This document shows, in pieces, positions 59,309 through 64,000 of a stretch of 64,000 bases of DNA. Made by a program: the position numbers and the translations under genes. Position 1 is the first letter of the stretch. Every line of letters begins with the position of its first letter. This DNA is from Pseudomonadales bacterium (GTDB lineage Bacteria; Pseudomonadota; Gammaproteobacteria; Pseudomonadales; Azotimanducaceae). The notes below the pieces were generated by a model. It was given only the letters and a program-made list of their open reading frames with translations, did not search any database and was not told the origin of the DNA. The stretch is taken from assembly GCA_016779325.1 (NCBI GenBank), contig JADHNU010000005.1, positions 1-64,000 on the forward strand, written 5' to 3'.

Positions 59309-59968
59309 CTAAAGCAGGCTGGGGTGGGGGTTAAAGTATTGGCGGGCGCTCAGGGGCCCCTTGATACGCGTCAAAAGGGCATCAAAGTGCTCCGAATTGT
59401 TCACCCAATCGAGTTCGGCTGCGTTCACGATAAGGAGTGGGGCCTCATCGTAGAAATGAAAGAAGCGGGCGTAGGCGTCGCTTAGGCCCTCTAAATAGGC
59501 ATCGTCTAAGCCTTGCTCCGCAGGGCGTCCACGCAAGCGAATGCGATCTTGGAGCACGCCCAGGGGCGCCTGGAGGTAAATCACGAGGTCGGGCTTCGGC
59601 GCTTCCACCGTGAGGCGCTCATAGACCGCGTTGTAGAGCGCGAGTTCCGCCCCATCCAAGGTGAGTTCCGCGAAGAGCCGGTCCTTGGCCATCAGATAGT
59701 CGGCAATGCAGCGCGGCTTGAAGAGATCGTTCTCCGTTACCCCCTGAAGTTGCTGGGCCCGTTGCAGGAGGAAATGGAGTTGGGTGGCTAGGGCATTGCG
59801 ACCTTGGTCGAGGTAGAAGCGTTCGAGGAAGGGGTTATCCTCGGCCTTTTCGAGTAGCACCTGATAACCCAGGGCCTCCCCCAGGCGCAGCGTAAGGCTG
59901 GTTTTCCCGACGCCAATGGGCCCCTCCACGGCGATGCTGGCGGGCGCGGAGCTTTCCCCCTGGGTCAT
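59309..59968 (-). CDS. Deoxynucleoside kinase family protein
   Basis: The 219-residue kinase has P-loop GPIGVGKTS near residue 16, the ED.NPFLERFY segment of the dCK/dGK family, the DR..E-like LMAKDRLFAELTL, and the lid region RIRLRGRPAEQG. It phosphorylates a deoxynucleoside, exact specificity unknown. It overlaps pcnB as ATGA. It occupies the position where folK is usually found between pcnB and panB; no folK is present in the window. Confidence 0.85.
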   Translation of the reverse strand: MTQGESSAPASIAVEGPIGVGKTSLTLRLGEALGYQVLLEKAEDNPFLERFYLDQGRNALATQLHFLLQRAQQLQGVTENDLFKPRCIADYLMAKDRLFAELTLDGAELALYNAVYERLTVEAPKPDLVIYLQAPLGVLQDRIRLRGRPAEQGLDDAYLEGLSDAYARFFHFYDEAPLLIVNAAELDWVNNSEHFDALLTRIKGPLSARQYFNPHPSLL

Positions 59969-61356
59969 GCCTCGCCGCCCTGGTTGGGCCCCCGGCGCCG
60001 CCGGCGGCGGCGCGGACGCCGCCCCTCCGCAGGATGCTCGTGGGGGACGGGCGTTTCTCGGTCCGCTTGATAGGCCGTCCACCATGCGCCCATGCCTTCC
60101 GTGGCCTCGCCCACGCCTTCCCGGAGGACGAGGAAATCGTAGGCGGCGCGAAAGCGCGGGTGGAGCACCAACTTCTCTGCCCGTCGAGCGCCGCGCTGGA
60201 GCCGGCTCTGGAGCGTCCAGGTTTCCTGCATGAAAGTGGTGAGGCGGCGGGGAATGGTGGTGTGTTGCTGCTGGGCGTGAAGCACATCCCGCATGGCTTC
60301 CTGAAGGGCTTCCAGAGGACGAAGGCCTTCGCTCTTCAAGGCGCTGGCGCGGGTTTGGAGCGGTGCCCACAGAAACGCTGCCAGGAGAAAAGCGGGGGTA
60401 ACGGGCTTGCCCTCCACGATGCGGCTATCGGTGCTGGCGAGCGCGGCTTCCGCCAGGGCCAGGGCCGAGGGCTGAGCTTGGAAAGCCGCTTCCACTTCCG
60501 GGAATAGCAACCCGAAGAGGCCGTGCTGGCGGAGCAGGGTTAGGCTCTTGACGCCGTGGCCGTGGAGAAAGAGCTTGCCCACCTCATCGAAGAGTCGTGC
60601 CGCGGGAACATCGAGCAGGCGTGCCTTGACCGGGGCGATGGCCGCCTCCGTGGCGAGCTCCAGGGTAAAATCAAGCTTCGCCGCAAAGCGGATGGCCCGA
60701 AGCATGCGCACCGGATCCTCTCGGTAGCGGCCCTCCGGCTCGCCGATGAGGCGTAGCTGTCGCGCCTTGAGGTCCTTAAGGCCGCCTGCAAAATCGTAGA
60801 TCGCGAAGTCCGCGGGCGTGTAGTACAAGGCGTTGATGGTGAAGTCCCGACGAAGCGCATCGTCCTCAATGGTGCCGTAGACGTTGTCGCGCAGGATCAT
60901 GCCCTCTTCGCTCAGGGCCGACGCCGGCTCATCGCTATGCCTGTCTCGTCGTTTGGGAAGGGCGCTGGCCGCCACCGTAGGCGCCTGGGTGCCATCGCTC
61001 AGGGCCCGGAATGTGGCTACTTCGACAATTTCCCGGCCAAAGCGCACGTGAACCAATTTGAAGCGTCGCCCAATCAGCTGGGCGTTGCTGAATAGGTCGC
61101 GGACCACCTCTGGGGCGGCGTCCGTGGCCACGTCGAAATCCTTCGGCTCGCCACCGAGGAGCAAGTCTCGAACGCCGCCGCCCACTAAGAAAGCCTGATG
61201 GCCGGCGCCTAACAAGCGGTAGAGCACCTTCATGGCGCCGCTGCTAATGGCCTTTCGGGAGATGGGGTGGTCTTGCCGGGGAACGATTGTCGCGTGCGTG
61301 GTCGCGATAGCCGGTGGCCGGGGTGCGTCCTGAGCTTGGGGTCCGTTTTCCGTCAC
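59965..61356 (-). CDS. pcnB: Polynucleotide adenylyltransferase (poly(A) polymerase I)
   Basis: The 463-residue enzyme has the nucleotidyltransferase motif LVGGGVRDLLLGGEPKDFDVATDA, RRFKLVHVRFG, RRDFTINALYY, EGRYREDPVRMLRAIRFAAKLDF and a basic C-terminus (RRPRRRRRRRGPNQGG). It adds poly(A) tails that promote RNA decay. The start is uncertain. GTG at 61356 gives a length like E. coli PcnB and leaves a possible TATGCT -10 box (61390-61385) upstream; an in-frame ATG at 61419 would overlap that box. Confidence 0.9.
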   Translation of the reverse strand: MTENGPQAQDAPRPPAIATTHATIVPRQDHPISRKAISSGAMKVLYRLLGAGHQAFLVGGGVRDLLLGGEPKDFDVATDAAPEVVRDLFSNAQLIGRRFKLVHVRFGREIVEVATFRALSDGTQAPTVAASALPKRRDRHSDEPASALSEEGMILRDNVYGTIEDDALRRDFTINALYYTPADFAIYDFAGGLKDLKARQLRLIGEPEGRYREDPVRMLRAIRFAAKLDFTLELATEAAIAPVKARLLDVPAARLFDEVGKLFLHGHGVKSLTLLRQHGLFGLLFPEVEAAFQAQPSALALAEAALASTDSRIVEGKPVTPAFLLAAFLWAPLQTRASALKSEGLRPLEALQEAMRDVLHAQQQHTTIPRRLTTFMQETWTLQSRLQRGARRAEKLVLHPRFRAAYDFLVLREGVGEATEGMGAWWTAYQADRETPVPHEHPAEGRRPRRRRRRRGPNQGGEA

Positions 61357-61457
61357 CGATGCTGGCGTCCCACAAAAAGGAAAAGCATAGCAGGCTTGAG
61401 GCGTTGCAAGGACCCTCATTGTGCGGCCAAAGCGGTGGGTAAGTTCCTGAAAAGAAA

Positions 61458-61488
61458 AAAGGGAAAGGCCCCCACGACCTTTCCCTTT
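61458..61488 (-). terminator. Intrinsic terminator of the putative sRNA
   Basis: AAAGGGAAAGG and CCTTTCCCTTT form an 11-bp stem with a 9-base loop. On the minus strand TTTTTTC follows. It would end a transcript coming from the sigma-54 promoter before it reaches pcnB. Confidence 0.85.
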
Positions 61489-61736
61489 CATGCTGCCCTT
61501 GCCGATTTCTTCTTTTCACCCTTTCGGGTGCGGCTGCGAGGCAGCGACGGGCCCTATCCCGTCCAGGCAAGGCGCTGGAGTCAAGCGCCGGTGCCCTTAG
61601 AGGACAACTCGACTATCTTTCGATAGGGCCCTGGCTCTTCGGCTTTCGGGCGGCGGTCGAAACCGCTGAGTTGACCTCCGATCAGCCCCTCCCCCCCAAG
61701 AGTTGGGCTGAAAAGCAACGCCCCACGCGTCGCTGT
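61458..61736 (-). ncRNA. Putative sigma-54-dependent structured small RNA (CrcZ position)
   Basis: The region has no credible open frame, a sigma-54 promoter at one end and a strong terminator at the other, giving about 280 nt. Stems seen are CAGCCC/GGGCTG (61683-61710), GCGGT/ACCGC with UUCG loop (61653-61666), CTATC/GATAG with GAAA loop (61613-61626), GGCGCT/AGCGCC (61571-61589), GACGGG/CCCGTC (61546-61563), GCTGC/GCAGC (61533-61545) and CACCC/GGGTG with GAAA loop (61517-61530). A single A-rich stretch GAAAAGAAGAA (61506-61516) matches the AAnAAnAA Hfq/Crc-type motif. Its place between cbrB and pcnB equals that of Pseudomonas crcZ, which has several such motifs. Function is inferred. Confidence 0.6.
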
Positions 61737-61745
61737 AAGTAACAA

Positions 61746-61761
61746 AGCGAAGACCGTGCCA
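61746..61761 (-). promoter_or_regulatory. Sigma-54 promoter of the putative sRNA
   Basis: On the minus strand TGGCACGGTCTTCGCT has the invariant GG (61760-61759) and GC (61748-61747) exactly 10 bases apart, and a perfect -24 TGGCACG. The -12 is TCGC rather than TTGC. Initiation is expected near 61736. Confidence 0.65.
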
Positions 61762-61779
61762 GTTTTTGCACTAATCTGG

Positions 61780-61915
61780 TGTTACCAATAATTACAATGA
61801 CTTACGTGTATTCTGGCGAGCTAAGGGGGCTCGAACGGGGAAAGTGTTACCGGAAAAAGTGTTACTTAGATGCCTAAAAGTGTTACTTCCCAACAAAGTG
61901 ATCCGTTTGGTAACA
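61780..61915 (-). promoter_or_regulatory. Cluster of TGTTAC/GTAACA activator sites (putative CbrB enhancer)
   Basis: TGTTAC occurs at 61780-61785, 61845-61850, 61860-61865 and 61881-61886, and the inverse GTAACA at 61910-61915. Two copies are 21 bases (two helical turns) apart. A further GTAACA lies at 61739-61744 near the start site. As I recall, CbrB of Pseudomonas binds TGTTAC/GTAACA half-sites upstream of crcZ. The main cluster lies 110-180 bases before the predicted start, a normal enhancer distance. Confidence 0.65.
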
Positions 61916-61927
61916 CTTCGCGGCGGG

Positions 61928-63304
<1,377 letters not shown>

Positions 63305-63354
63305 AACCAGCTGTCCAGCGCTTCGAAGCGGCCTGATGGTAGCAGAATCCGGGC

Positions 63355-64000
63355 TTAGTCGAGGGCCTCGGATAGGAAGAGGGGCCCCTGGGGGAGCTGC
63401 GTGGGATTCCAGTGCGCCTGGGCCACCTGGAGCTGTTCCTCGCAGGGAAGGGCTGGCGTGCTTGGGAGATTAAGCAGGGCGAGCGCCTGAGCCAGATTGG
63501 CCTCCGGTTGGGTAAGGTTGAGCCCCGGGGCTCCGGTTTGCTTGGCCCATTTATGCCCCGCGGCATCGACGATGAGCGGAAGATGAAGGTAGCGCGGGGT
63601 GGGTACGCTAAGGCATTGCTGTAGATAAATTTGCCGTGCCGTGGAGGTCAGGAGATCTTCCCCTCTCACGATGTCCGTGACCCCAAGGGCGCCGTCGTCC
63701 ACAACCACGGCCAACTGGTAGGCCCACAGGCCATCGCGGCGACGGATCACAAAGTCCCCGGGGTCCCTTTGCAGCGCACTGACTTGAAGGCCCCGGAGGC
63801 GGTCCCGAAAGGCGACCTGATCCGCGCCCAGCGGGGGCGCGCAAAGGCGAAGCGCGTGGGCGCCGGGGGGCGGATTTCGGCGGTTTCGGCAGGTCCCGGG
63901 GTAGGGGCCGCCCTGGGCGCGAAGGACCTTTCGCGGGCAGTCACACTCATAAACAAGACCCGCCTCCTGCAGCGTGGCCAGGGCGGCTTCATAGGCGGCC
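63355..64000 (-). CDS. gluQ: Glutamyl-Q tRNA(Asp) synthetase, C-terminal part (5' end outside window)
   Basis: The frame continues off the right edge. The visible 214 residues include the zinc site YECDCPRK...YPGTCR and DIVRGEDLLTSTARQIYLQ. HKWAKQTGA follows, a KMSKS-like loop. The enzyme glutamylates queuosine in tRNA-Asp. The stop is TAA at 63357-63355. It lies upstream of cbrB on the same strand; in Pseudomonas gluQ also precedes the cbr genes, but with cbrA in between. Confidence 0.9.
   Translation of the reverse strand, partial: AAYEAALATLQEAGLVYECDCPRKVLRAQGGPYPGTCRNRRNPPPGAHALRLCAPPLGADQVAFRDRLRGLQVSALQRDPGDFVIRRRDGLWAYQLAVVVDDGALGVTDIVRGEDLLTSTARQIYLQQCLSVPTPRYLHLPLIVDAAGHKWAKQTGAPGLNLTQPEANLAQALALLNLPSTPALPCEEQLQVAQAHWNPTQLPQGPLFLSEALD

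Noticed and set aside
61458-61736. RNase P RNA or 6S RNA
   Set aside because: The GAGGAAAGTCCGGGC-type core of RNase P is absent and the many small stems do not form the single long 6S hairpin.
61491-61760. Small protein gene in the region upstream of pcnB
   Set aside because: Frames are short, lack ribosome sites and resemble no family; the stems and terminator argue for RNA.

Overview
The window is a GC-rich chromosomal segment of a gammaproteobacterium. I would place it near the marine Cellvibrionales/Halieaceae or the pseudomonads, but this is inferred from gene order and not proven. The tmRNA encodes the tag ANDDNYALAA. The order hrcA-grpE-dnaK-dnaJ-dapB-carAB-greA-yhbY-rlmE-ftsH-folP-glmM-tpiA-secG-tRNA-Leu-tRNA-fMet-rimP-nusA-infB-rbfA-truB-rpsO-pnp is a classic gammaproteobacterial housekeeping block. 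The block pcnB-(dNK)-panB-panC-pgi-acs next to a CbrB-type regulator and gluQ matches the pseudomonad layout.

Region 1 (1-17.9 kb) is accessory. It holds the end of a TonB-dependent receptor, a membrane di-iron hydroxylase and a lipoprotein. Next come two divergent operons for guanidine/urea nitrogen. The minus-strand operon encodes an ABC importer, two DUF1989 proteins and a biotin-dependent urea/guanidine carboxylase. The plus-strand operon encodes a Rieske oxygenase, allophanate hydrolase and a small membrane protein. A TonB-dependent receptor paired with a PhoD-type phosphatase and a broken PIN-like fragment follow. The region abuts the 3' end of ssrA, a common insertion point for genomic islands.

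Region 2 (17.9-28.5 kb) has ssrA-smpB, a sodium-coupled transporter, ratA-rnfH, bamE, recN and the heat-shock cluster. Near-consensus sigma-32 promoters precede grpE and dnaK, and a third precedes ftsH. All have a 15-nt spacer. No CIRCE operator was seen although hrcA is present.

Region 3 (28.5-50.6 kb) covers a TetR regulator, lysine and pyrimidine/arginine precursor genes, FtsH, folate and cell-wall precursor genes, two tRNAs and the translation/RNA-decay operon ending in pnp. Region 4 (50.6-61.4 kb) holds an acetyltransferase, a YkvI-like transporter, and the probable operon pcnB-dNK-panB-panC-pgi-acs-ggt.

Region 5 (61.4-64 kb) is the most interesting. A CbrB-like sigma-54 activator has a degenerate receiver and no CbrA beside it. 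It is followed by a cluster of TGTTAC/GTAACA sites, a sigma-54 promoter, and about 280 nt of non-coding sequence full of hairpins and ending in an intrinsic terminator. This matches the position and control logic of the Pseudomonas CrcZ small RNA, but the predicted RNA looks different.
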